Shown here in pieces: positions 1 through 5,847 of a stretch of 12,834 bases of DNA. Source of the stretch: Bacillota bacterium. GTDB taxonomy: Bacteria; Bacillota; Clostridia; Tissierellales; Sporanaerobacteraceae. Location: the NCBI GenBank assembly GCA_029779375.1, contig JAKPAR010000142.1:1-12834 (forward strand). The letters are read 5' to 3'. Below the pieces are notes generated by a model that had not been told where the DNA came from, searched no databases, and was given only the letters and a program-made list of their open reading frames with translations. Each line of letters begins with the position of its first letter. Positions within the stretch are counted from its first letter, which is position 1. The position numbers and the translations under genes were made by a program.

Positions 1-1085
1 ATTATCCTGCGAATTAATTGATGGTTATTTTCAACCTCTGGTTTTTGATATGCTGAATATGGATAACAATAAAATATATTTGTGAGTTTCTCATTTCCCT
101 GTATTTTCTCAATCTTACATGGATCTGAAAACTCATTTCCGTTATCTGTTAATATTACAGGAAATAGCATCTTGAAATTTTGTGGTCCAATTGCATCATA
201 AATCCATTTAAACCATCCTGTAACACTCCTAGAATCATTTGAATCTCTTAATAGCATAAGCATAAAGGAAGTATCAATAAAGTGTATTGTAAGCAATACT
301 TTACCGCCTTTTCTACCCTCAACAGTATCCATTTCAACAATAGAAATATCCTTGTTATCATTCAAAAATTCTAGATAATTATCGTACCTTCTACCTTCTA
401 AACAAGATTTATCAACCTTGTATCCCATTTGTTTTCTTTTCCTAGCACGATATTTAACTTTTCTGGGTAAATCGATATTATTAACAGACAGGGCACCATT
501 ATCAATATATTTATACAACGTTTTTTCACTAATCATAATGACATCCTTGTTATTTGCATGAATATGGTGTATTGATTGTCCTTGATTAACTAATGGGGTA
601 ATAATATCGTCAATCATTTTAACCTCCCCAGGGGAAGATTCAATGCCAACTCTAGAATCAACCAATATTTCTTCATAATCTTTCTGGGCTATTTTAGCCG
701 AATAAAACTTTTTGGTAAGAGTACATTTATTCCTATCATTACAGCCATTGCAAACATAAGGAGAGTTAGTTAGTTTATCGCATACGTCTTCTTTGAAATA
801 TTGACAGTTATTATTACAATTCTCACAAAACCTGCAATAATTAACATGTTTAGTGCATTTACCCTTCTTACAGATATCCTTCATATCACAGTCAAACCTA
901 TATATACAAGCATTGTAGCTTCGGCCATAGCAACCATTTTTTTTGATGGTGGATCTAAGAGAAATCTCCCTAGAAATAGTGGATTTATGTCTATTTACTT
1001 CTCTTGAAATTTCGGATAATGAAGATCCCGATTTTAGTAGTTCTTGAATTGTCAATCTATCATCATAAGTTAAATGTTTAGCCAT
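1..1085 (-). CDS. IS30-family transposase, N-terminal 361 residues (C-terminus beyond window edge)
   Basis: The frame stays open from ATG at 1083-1085 to the left edge with no internal stop, so the gene is cut by the window, not visibly broken. An AGGAGGA ribosome binding site (complement of 1091-1097) lies 6 nt before the ATG and fixes the start. Residues 11-41 form a helix-turn-helix of the type seen at the start of IS30 transposases (SLSEISREVNRHKSTISREI). Residues 52-121 are a cysteine-rich stretch with about a dozen Cys in CxxC-like pairs, probably metal-binding. The DDE integrase core follows: D253 in EMDTVEGRKGGK, D314 in ILTDNGNEF, and probably E352 in KPEVENNHQLIRRI, which matches the 'ENxN..R' end of the IS30 core. 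By family knowledge it cuts and joins IS ends. About 30-60 C-terminal residues are probably missing. Family assignment is firm; activity is unknown. Confidence 0.9.
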   Translation of the reverse strand, partial: MAKHLTYDDRLTIQELLKSGSSLSEISREVNRHKSTISREISLRSTIKKNGCYGRSYNACIYRFDCDMKDICKKGKCTKHVNYCRFCENCNNNCQYFKEDVCDKLTNSPYVCNGCNDRNKCTLTKKFYSAKIAQKDYEEILVDSRVGIESSPGEVKMIDDIITPLVNQGQSIHHIHANNKDVIMISEKTLYKYIDNGALSVNNIDLPRKVKYRARKRKQMGYKVDKSCLEGRRYDNYLEFLNDNKDISIVEMDTVEGRKGGKVLLTIHFIDTSFMLMLLRDSNDSRSVTGWFKWIYDAIGPQNFKMLFPVILTDNGNEFSDPCKIEKIQGNEKLTNIFYCYPYSAYQKPEVENNHQLIRRI

Positions 1086-1139
1086 AATAGTTCCTCCTTG
1101 GAGATATTGGCCGGGCATAATATAATGATACTATAAATA

Positions 1140-1280
1140 CCGCCGATGTTGACATGGGAACCTGAAAATGATGTGAAAAAAATACCCCGAAGGATACCAG
1201 AACAAACTACATTATTATTCCCCTCGGGAGCGAAAATTCTATCATTTTCAGAACCCCATATCAACATTTCCCTACGGCGG
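1140..1280. repeat. Long imperfect inverted repeat (arms 1140-1172 and 1241-1280)
   Basis: The left arm runs from CCGCCG through ATGTTGACATGGGAACC to TGAAAATGAT. The right arm read in reverse complement gives CCGCCG, seven extra bases, then ATGTTGATATGGGGTTC and TGAAAATGAT. The arms therefore match over about 33 positions with a few mismatches and one 7-nt insertion, separated by 68 nt. The spacer contains a weaker pair (CCCGA at 1186-1190, TCGGG at 1224-1228). RNA made in either direction would fold into a long hairpin. It lies in the leader of the transposase gene, so it may insulate the transposase from outside transcription, or it may be a small MITE-like element. No target duplication is visible at its edges. 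Confidence 0.7.
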
Positions 1281-1330
1281 CTCAGTTTAACAAAACCCCT
1301 CAGTCCTCCAGAACAAAATTAGTTTATTAA

Positions 1331-1416
1331 AATTTGTAAGATTAAATTAGACTCATCAATTTGTAAGACTAAATTAGACTGCAAAGCAAAAAGGGGTCTA
1401 ATTTAGTTTTACAATT
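1331..1416. repeat. Three copies of a 21-23 nt repeat, two direct and one inverted (probable IS end)
   Basis: Copies A (1331-1353) and B (1358-1380) are direct repeats of 23 nt with one difference (GATTAAATT versus GACTAAATT), spaced 27 nt apart. Copy C (1396-1416) is the same sequence inverted, with one base missing and one substitution. B and C can pair into a roughly 21-bp stem with a 16-nt loop (1380-1395). Such repeats at the edge of an IS, outside the transposase gene, are most simply terminal and subterminal transposase-binding repeats. This is inference, because the opposite IS end is not in the window. Confidence 0.7.
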
Positions 1417-1456
1417 AAGTGCAAAATAAATTTTTGTAAAAAATATGAGAAGTTGA

Positions 1457-1485
1457 TTGACAAATTTAAGTTATTGACATATAAT
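1457..1485 (+). promoter_or_regulatory. Sigma-A promoter of the infC-rpmI-rplT operon
   Basis: TTGACA at 1457-1462 and TATAAT at 1480-1485 are both perfect consensus hexamers with the ideal 17-nt spacer. Transcription should start near 1491-1493. A second TTGACA at 1474-1479 is too close to the -10 to serve. The promoter lies about 40 bp beyond the proposed IS end and looks intact. Confidence 0.88.
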
Positions 1486-1491
1486 GTGTAA

Positions 1492-1650
1492 GGAAAGTAA
1501 ATATTGAGTGTTTAAGTAGAAGTATCCGCTTCTCACCTTATAGCTATGGCTCATAAGGTTTAAATTTGAGTTTTTAAAAGTATATTTATATACTTTTGTG
1601 GAGATGTTTTTGAATGAAAAGCGGGTATTTATACTCGCTTTATTTTATTT
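1492..1650 (+). promoter_or_regulatory. Structured infC operon leader (probable ribosomal protein L20 leader type)
   Basis: The untranslated leader is about 180 nt. It can form a three-way element: an outer stem (1511-1515 with 1560-1564) enclosing a hairpin AGAAG/CTTCT (1518-1522 with 1529-1533) and a second hairpin ACCTTAT/ATAAGGT (1535-1541 with 1553-1559, extended by AGC/GCT). A third hairpin pairs 1576-1584 with 1589-1597. An intrinsic terminator follows at 1618-1650. In Bacillus subtilis L20 binds the infC leader and causes premature termination, repressing infC-rpmI-rplT. The position and terminator fit that model. Assignment to the L20 leader family is inference from position and architecture, not a covariance-model match. 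Confidence 0.65.
1618..1650 (+). terminator. Attenuator terminator in the infC leader
   Basis: AAAGCGGGTAT (1618-1628) pairs with ATACTCGCTTT (1631-1641) through one G-U pair, followed by the T-rich run TATTTTATTT. It stands 25 nt before the infC ribosome binding site and downstream of the operon promoter, so it must be conditional: it should stop transcription only when the leader is in its repressed fold. Confidence 0.75.
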
Positions 1651-1674
1651 ATTAAATTTAGGAGGTGGCGTAAT

Positions 1675-2184
1675 ATTAAAGAACTTCAAATCAATGAAGA
1701 GATAAGAGATAAGGAAGTGAGACTTATTGATGTAGACGGGTCTCAATTAGGAGTTGTTTCAAGTAAAAAAGCTTTAGATATTGCTTATGAAAGAAAGTTA
1801 GACTTAGTGAAGGTAGCTCCTAATGCAAAACCACCAGTATGCAGGATAATGGATTATGGCAAATATAAATATGAGTTAGCTAAAAAAGAAAAAGAAGCTA
1901 AGAAGAATCAAAAGGTCATAAATGTCAAAGAAGTGAGACTTACACCAAGCATTGAGAGTCATGATTTAAATGTAAAAGCTAAGAGGGCCATTGAATTTTT
2001 GAAATCTGGAGATAAGGTAAAGGTAAGTGTGAGATTTAGAGGTAGAGAATTGGGTCATACTGATATAGGCAAAGAAGTGTTGCTAGAATTTGCAGATATA
2101 ACTTCAGAAGTTGGCTCTATAGAAAAAGAACCTAAACTAGAAGGTAAAAATATGGTTATGTATTTAGTGCCAAAAGCAGAATAG
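1675..2184 (+). CDS. infC: Translation initiation factor IF-3, with an ATT start codon
   Basis: IF3 binds the 30S subunit, prevents premature 50S joining and checks start-codon and initiator tRNA selection. A GTG at 1717 would remove the conserved IF3 N-terminus. The frame is open upstream to ATT at 1675, giving KELQINEEIRDKEVRLID, the typical IF3 opening. AGGAGGTGG at 1660-1668 is correctly placed for ATT 1675, and no ATG or GTG fits there. The product is 169 residues, usual for the family. The N-domain carries ANAKPPVCRIMDYGKYKYE and the basic linker KKEKEAKKNQK; the C-domain has VKEVRLTPSIESHDL and VRFRGRE. AUU starts on infC are known in E. coli and Bacillus and underlie IF3 autoregulation, because IF3 discriminates against non-AUG starts. 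It is first gene of the operon, 18 nt before rpmI. Confidence 0.96.
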   Translation: MKELQINEEIRDKEVRLIDVDGSQLGVVSSKKALDIAYERKLDLVKVAPNAKPPVCRIMDYGKYKYELAKKEKEAKKNQKVINVKEVRLTPSIESHDLNVKAKRAIEFLKSGDKVKVSVRFRGRELGHTDIGKEVLLEFADITSEVGSIEKEPKLEGKNMVMYLVPKAE

Positions 2185-2202
2185 AAGAAGGAGGTATTTG
2201 TT

Positions 2203-2397
2203 ATGCCAAAAATGAAAACTCATAGAGGAGCAGCGAAAAGATTTAAAAAGACTGGAACAGGTCAATTAAAGAGATATAAAGCTTATAAAAGTCATAAAAC
2301 TGGCAAAAAATCACCAAAGAGAATTAGAAATTTAAGAAAAGGCACATTGGTTAGCGATGCTGATTTAAAGAGAATGAAAAAAGTATTACCTTACTAG
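2203..2397 (+). CDS. rpmI: 50S ribosomal protein L35
   Basis: A 64-residue, very basic protein beginning [20 protein letters not shown] and continuing with [17 protein letters not shown] and a C-terminal [10 protein letters not shown], all hallmarks of bL35. The length is standard. AAGGAGG at 2188-2194 sits 8 nt before the ATG. L35 is a structural protein of the large subunit. It lies between infC and rplT in the conserved order of this operon and should be co-transcribed with both. Confidence 0.97.
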   Translation: MPKMKTHRGAAKRFKKTGTGQLKRYKAYKSHKTGKKSPKRIRNLRKGTLVSDADLKRMKKVLPY

Positions 2398-2431
2398 AAA
2401 ACAATTATGGGAAGTGAAGGAGGTAGTTTAG

Positions 2432-2782
2432 ATGGCAAGAGTAAAAGGTGGAGTTAATGCTAAGAAGAAACATAAAAAAGTACTAAAACAAGCAAAAGGT
2501 TATTATGGAGCAAAAAGTAAATTATATAGACCAGCCAATCAAGCAGTCATGAAATCTCTAGATTATGCTTATGTTGGTAGAAAATTGAGAAAAAGAGATT
2601 TTAGAAAAATGTGGATAGCAAGAATAAATGCTGCTGCAAGATTGAATGGCATGAATTATAGTACATTTATAAATGGATTAAAGAAAGCAAATATAGATAT
2701 CAACAGAAAAATGTTATCTGAAATGGCAATAAATGATCCAGAAGGTTTCTCTAAATTAGTAGAAATTGCGAAGAGCAAGTAA
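2432..2782 (+). CDS. rplT: 50S ribosomal protein L20
   Basis: A 116-residue basic protein with the bL20 opening [20 protein letters not shown], then [21 protein letters not shown], the [18 protein letters not shown] block and a C-terminal ASP-like domain ([21 protein letters not shown]). The length matches the family (about 117-119). AGGAGG at 2418-2423 lies 8 nt before the ATG. L20 is essential for early 50S assembly by binding 23S rRNA. In characterised bacteria its C-terminal domain also binds the operon mRNA as a repressor; the structured leader at 1492-1650 is its likely target. It is the last gene of the operon, followed at once by a strong terminator. Confidence 0.97.
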   Translation: MARVKGGVNAKKKHKKVLKQAKGYYGAKSKLYRPANQAVMKSLDYAYVGRKLRKRDFRKMWIARINAAARLNGMNYSTFINGLKKANIDINRKMLSEMAINDPEGFSKLVEIAKSK

Positions 2783-2785
2783 AAT

Positions 2786-2816
2786 AAAAGTTCCGATATC
2801 GGAGCTTTTATTTTTT
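2786..2816 (+). terminator. Rho-independent terminator of the infC-rpmI-rplT operon
   Basis: AAAAGTTCCGAT (2786-2797) pairs with ATCGGAGCTTTT (2798-2809), with one G-U pair and an effective ATAT loop, followed by TTTTATTTTTT. It starts 4 nt after the rplT stop codon. Confidence 0.92.
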
Positions 2817-2822
2817 CAATAG

Positions 2823-2851
2823 TTTATTTTATAATAATAAATACTTATAAT
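2823..2851 (+). promoter_or_regulatory. Possible promoter for the potassium uptake operon
   Basis: TATAAT at 2846-2851 is a perfect -10 box, 43 nt before the trkH start and downstream of the rplT terminator, where a promoter is expected. The hexamer 17 nt upstream (TTTATT, 2823-2828) matches the -35 consensus poorly, and the whole region is very AT-rich, so the exact site is uncertain. Confidence 0.45.
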
Positions 2852-2893
2852 GTAATAATAAACTTAGTATTGTGCGATTTAGGAGATGAGAAT

Positions 2894-4243
2894 ATGGTTT
2901 TTTTAAAAAAGAGATTGGTTAAATTGGAACTTAATCCCCCAAGAGTATTAGCAATGGGATTTGGCGGACTTATACTAATAGGCGCAATTCTTTTAAATTT
3001 ACCAGTAGCTTCAAAAACCGGTGAAAGCATTGGATTTTTAAATGCATTGTTTACATCTGCATCTGCTGTTTGTGTGACAGGACTTGTAGTGGTGAATACT
3101 GCTGAATTTTGGTCACTTTTTGGTCAAGTAGTAATTATAATTCTTATTCAAATGGGTGGACTTGGATTTATGACCATGGCTACATTGGTAGCACTGATAT
3201 TGGGGAAAAAGATAACTCTAAAAGAAAGATTGATTATAAAGGAACAGCTTAATCAAGAAACTATGTCGGGATTGGTTAAATTAACCAAGTATGTTATTTT
3301 AGCTACTTTTTTAATAGAAGGCATAGGAGCTATTTTGTTGTCTACCAGATTTATACCTGTATATGGTCTTGATAAGGGAATATGGTTTTCTATATTTCAT
3401 TCTATTTCTGCTTTTTGTAATGCTGGTTTTGATATCATTGGAAATAGTATGGTGCCTTTTGTAGGGGATATAGTAGTTATATTAACAATTAGCTTTTTAA
3501 TAATAATAGGTGGCTTAGGCTTTTCTGTATATATAGATATTTCGAAAAATAAGAAATTAGGTAGATTGTCGCTACATTCAAAACTTGTTTTGGCTATTAC
3601 TCTTATATTAATTGTGGCTGGTACTATTCTTATTTATTTGATTGAGTGGGATAATCCAGCGACATTGCAACCATTAGGTGTAAAAGATAGAGTTTTGGCT
3701 TCGTTCTTTCAATCTGTAGTTACAAGAACTGCAGGGTTTAATTCAGTTGATATGGCTAAACTTGAGGATACTAGTGTATTTATTATGATAATATTGATGT
3801 TTATAGGTGGTTCCCCTGGTTCTACAGCTGGAGGTATAAAGACAACAACCTTTGGTGCTATAATACTTACAACTCTTACGGTTATCAAGGGGAATAAAGA
3901 TGTAGTAGCATATAAAAAGAGAATTCCCCAAGAAATAATATATAGATCTCTAGCTATTGCAAGTGTGGGAGTGTTTTTAGTCACTGTAGTATCTTTGATA
4001 TTGACTCTATCAGAAGATGCTACTTTTCTAGATTTGTTGTTTGAGACTACTTCTGCTTTTGGAACAGTCGGATTGACTAGAGGGGTTACACCAAATTTAA
4101 GTGATTTTGGAAAGGTCCTAATAACTCTAACTATGTATTCTGGCAGAGTAGGACCATTAACAATGGCTTTTGCCTTTGCAAAGAGGCAAAAAAATAATTC
4201 AAGTAGTTATAGATATTCTGAAGGAAATATATTGGTGGGATAG
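2894..4243 (+). CDS. ktrB: TrkH/KtrB-family potassium uptake channel subunit
   Basis: The product is 449 residues when started at ATG 2894, which follows AGGAGATGAG at 2881-2890; a TTG at 2870 in frame has no such site. It is an integral membrane protein with many hydrophobic helices and the four P-loop repeats of the SKT superfamily: TSASAVCVTGLV (54-65), SISAFCNAGFD (170-180), VVTRTAGFNS (275-284) and TTSAFGTVGLTRG (385-397). The loop GGSPGSTAGGIKTTT (305-319) matches the flexible gate-region loop between filter repeats 3 and 4. By family knowledge it forms a dimeric K+ (often Na+-coupled) uptake pore gated by a cytoplasmic RCK ring. The partner RCK gene follows 15 nt downstream. Length around 450 and pairing with a single-RCK subunit favour KtrB over the larger TrkH, but databases may call it either. 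Confidence 0.93.
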   Translation: MVFLKKRLVKLELNPPRVLAMGFGGLILIGAILLNLPVASKTGESIGFLNALFTSASAVCVTGLVVVNTAEFWSLFGQVVIIILIQMGGLGFMTMATLVALILGKKITLKERLIIKEQLNQETMSGLVKLTKYVILATFLIEGIGAILLSTRFIPVYGLDKGIWFSIFHSISAFCNAGFDIIGNSMVPFVGDIVVILTISFLIIIGGLGFSVYIDISKNKKLGRLSLHSKLVLAITLILIVAGTILIYLIEWDNPATLQPLGVKDRVLASFFQSVVTRTAGFNSVDMAKLEDTSVFIMIILMFIGGSPGSTAGGIKTTTFGAIILTTLTVIKGNKDVVAYKKRIPQEIIYRSLAIASVGVFLVTVVSLILTLSEDATFLDLLFETTSAFGTVGLTRGVTPNLSDFGKVLITLTMYSGRVGPLTMAFAFAKRQKNNSSSYRYSEGNILVG

Positions 4244-4258
4244 AAAGGAGATATATGT

Positions 4259-4906
4259 ATGAAACAATTTGCGGTTATAGGATGCGGAAGATTTGGCTCT
4301 AGTGTAGCGAAAACATTGTATAATTTGGGAAATGAAGTATTGGCTATAGATAAAGATGAAGAAATAGTTCAAGAAATATCCGAACATGTAACTCATGCAG
4401 TACAAGCTGATGTTATGGATGAAAATGTATTAAAAGAATTGGGAATTAGAAATTTTGATGTGGTAATTATAAGTATTGGCTCTGATTTAGAAGCTTCTAT
4501 ATTGGCTACTTTGATCGCTAAAGAGTTGGGGGTTAAATGGGTTATAGCTAAAGCTCAAAGTGAATTACATGGAAAAGTATTATCAAAGATAGGAGCTGAT
4601 AAGATTATTTTCCCAGAGAGAGATATGGGAGTTAGGGTTGCACACAATTTGGTTTCTACCAATGTACTAGATTTTATAGAATTATCGCCTGATTATAGCA
4701 TTGTTGAAATAACAGCTATCCCTGAATGGGAAAATAAATCACTTAGAGAATTAAAACTTCCTACGAAATTTGGAATAAATGTAATGGCTATAAAGAGAGA
4801 AAAGTATATTAATGTTTCACCTTATGCTGATGATGTAATTTTACCTGGGGATATACTTATAGTTATTGGAAATACTGAAGATATAAGGAGAGTAGAGAAA
4901 GCGTAG
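4259..4906 (+). CDS. ktrA: TrkA/KtrA-type RCK potassium channel regulator
   Basis: A 215-residue cytoplasmic protein with an N-terminal Rossmann RCK domain: glycine motif GCGRFGSSVA (8-17), acidic residue D31 at the end of the second strand for nucleotide ribose binding, and DVVIISIGSDLEASIL (67-82). From about 138 to 215 it has an RCK_C domain ending in LPGDILIVIGNTEDIRRVE. Family members form octameric rings on the KtrB dimer and open it in response to ATP/ADP or NAD(H), with c-di-AMP acting on the C-domain of Firmicutes KtrA. A single RCK pair (not the tandem pair of E. coli TrkA) supports KtrA. AAAGGAG at 4244-4250 sits 8 nt before the ATG, and the gene lies 15 nt after the channel gene, so they are one operon. 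Confidence 0.93.
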   Translation: MKQFAVIGCGRFGSSVAKTLYNLGNEVLAIDKDEEIVQEISEHVTHAVQADVMDENVLKELGIRNFDVVIISIGSDLEASILATLIAKELGVKWVIAKAQSELHGKVLSKIGADKIIFPERDMGVRVAHNLVSTNVLDFIELSPDYSIVEITAIPEWENKSLRELKLPTKFGINVMAIKREKYINVSPYADDVILPGDILIVIGNTEDIRRVEKA

Positions 4907-4918
4907 GTGTTTACTATA

Positions 4919-5728
4919 ATGAAAGATATAACTAGTTCTTCAAATCCAATCATAAAAGAGGTAAAAGGATTATATAAAAAAAAGGAAAGATGGACTAAAA
5001 ATTTGTTTATTGTAGAAGGAGTAAAAATAGTAGAAGAGTGTATAAGATGGGGTAAAACCCCAAAGTATACACTCTTTTCCGATGAACTCTTTTCTGTAAA
5101 TGGAGGCGAAGAACTATTTTCTATCTTAAAAAATAAAAATAGTCAAAATTTGATTAAAGTACCCAATAGTTTGTTTAGAGAATTGGCAGATACTGAAAAG
5201 CCTCAAGGTATATTGGCAGTTGTTGATTTTAATATTTCAAAAATAGATGAAGTAGTTAAAAATAAGGGAAATTTTATTATTATTTTAGACGAACTACAAG
5301 ATCCAGGAAACGTTGGAACAATAATAAGATCTGCAGATGCCTTTGGTGCTAGTGGCATAATAATGACGGAAAATTGTGTAGATGTATATAATCCTAAAGT
5401 AGTTCGTGCTACTATGGGTTCATTATTTCATATACCAATTATATATATGAAAGATAAAAAAGAAATCATAAATTATTTGAAAGATAGAAAAATTAAGATA
5501 TATACTACTTCTTTGAAAGGTGAAACCTATATTTATGATGTCGATTTTAACGAGGATTTTGCATTTATAATAGGAAATGAAGCTAAAGGTGTTACGGAAG
5601 AAATGATAAAATTTGCAGATTTACTCATAAAAATACCTATGGAAGGCAATGCTGAATCACTAAATGCAGCTATTGCCTCCTCTATTATTATGTATGAAGT
5701 AGCAAGACAAAGGGCCAATATTTCTTGA
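4919..5728 (+). CDS. SPOUT-class rRNA 2'-O-methyltransferase (SpoU/TrmH family, RlmP/YsgA-like)
   Basis: Started at ATG 4919 (AGGTG at 4905-4909 upstream) the product is 269 residues and opens ITSSSNPIIKEVKGL, the usual N-terminus. A GTG at 4907 directly after the ktrA stop would add four residues. Residues 5-105 match the substrate-binding domain of SpoU enzymes (LFIVEGVKIVEE). The SPOUT catalytic domain shows motif 1 LDELQDPGNVGTIIRSADAF (123-142; N131, R137), motif 2 FIIGNEAKGV (216-225; N220, E221) and motif 3 IPMEGNAESLNAAIASSI (239-256; S247, N249), which form the knotted AdoMet site. The position just upstream of pheST matches B. subtilis ysgA (rlmP), which methylates the A-loop G2553 of 23S rRNA; equating the two is inference. 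It probably shares the transcript of the potassium genes, with 12 nt from the ktrA stop to the chosen start. Confidence 0.88.
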   Translation: MKDITSSSNPIIKEVKGLYKKKERWTKNLFIVEGVKIVEECIRWGKTPKYTLFSDELFSVNGGEELFSILKNKNSQNLIKVPNSLFRELADTEKPQGILAVVDFNISKIDEVVKNKGNFIIILDELQDPGNVGTIIRSADAFGASGIIMTENCVDVYNPKVVRATMGSLFHIPIIYMKDKKEIINYLKDRKIKIYTTSLKGETYIYDVDFNEDFAFIIGNEAKGVTEEMIKFADLLIKIPMEGNAESLNAAIASSIIMYEVARQRANIS

Positions 5729-5753
5729 GTTTTAGATACTCTAGTGCTATAAT
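5725..5753 (+). promoter_or_regulatory. Extended -10 promoter for pheST, overlapping the methyltransferase stop codon
   Basis: TTGAGT (5725-5730), a 17-nt spacer, and TATAAT (5748-5753) preceded by the extended -10 dinucleotide TG (5745-5746). The -35 box contains the TGA stop codon of the upstream gene. Transcription would start near 5760 and give a leader of about 88 nt before pheS. Confidence 0.7.
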
Positions 5754-5777
5754 TTAAGGAAACAATTAGAATTTTAT

Positions 5778-5809
5778 GACTTCAATTTCATGAAATAGGT
5801 CTTGTTTTT
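5778..5809 (+). terminator. Terminator-like hairpin in the pheS leader
   Basis: GACTT (5778-5782) pairs with AGGTC (5797-5801) through one G-U pair, and ATTTC/GAAAT closes an inner stem after a 2-nt bulge; TTGTTTTT follows at 5802-5809. It can end transcripts coming from the potassium/methyltransferase operon. Because it also lies downstream of the promoter at 5725-5753 it could act as an attenuator for pheST. The stem is modest, so strength is uncertain. Confidence 0.55.
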
Positions 5810-5847
5810 ATATAGTTTTTACTATCAGGTATGAAAGGAGTTTAAGC

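Larger units (their letters stand above)
1..1416 (-). mobile_element. Partial IS30-family insertion sequence, promoter-proximal end
   Basis: The transposase gene plus the repeat-rich DNA upstream of it are read as one insertion sequence whose outer end faces the infC promoter. The boundary is placed near 1416 because the outermost copy of a 21-23 nt repeat ends there and unique DNA with a normal host promoter begins about 40 bp later. The other end and any target duplication lie outside the window. The exact boundary is inference. The 330 bp between transposase start and proposed end is long for IS30 elements, so part of it could be host DNA or a second small element. Confidence 0.5.

Noticed and set aside
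801..1007. A 68-codon + strand open frame.
   Set aside because: It lies opposite the transposase coding sequence, which has clear family motifs; it is an antisense shadow.
1070..1267. A 65-codon open frame on the - strand upstream of the transposase.
   Set aside because: It spans both arms of the inverted repeat, overlaps the transposase start, has no convincing ribosome binding site and shows no recognisable protein features.
2870..2893. Upstream TTG start for the potassium channel gene.
   Set aside because: ATG 2894 has AGGAGATGAG at proper spacing, and the eight extra residues are not part of the conserved family N-terminus.
3709..3984. A 91-codon - strand open frame inside the potassium channel gene.
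   Set aside because: It lies opposite strongly conserved KtrB filter and gate motifs and has no independent support.
5757..5798. A Phe-rich reading frame (QLEFYDFNFMK then stop) in the pheS leader, resembling an attenuator leader peptide such as E. coli pheM.
   Set aside because: No ATG, GTG or TTG and no ribosome binding site precede it inside the predicted transcript; three Phe codons in AT-rich DNA can arise by chance.
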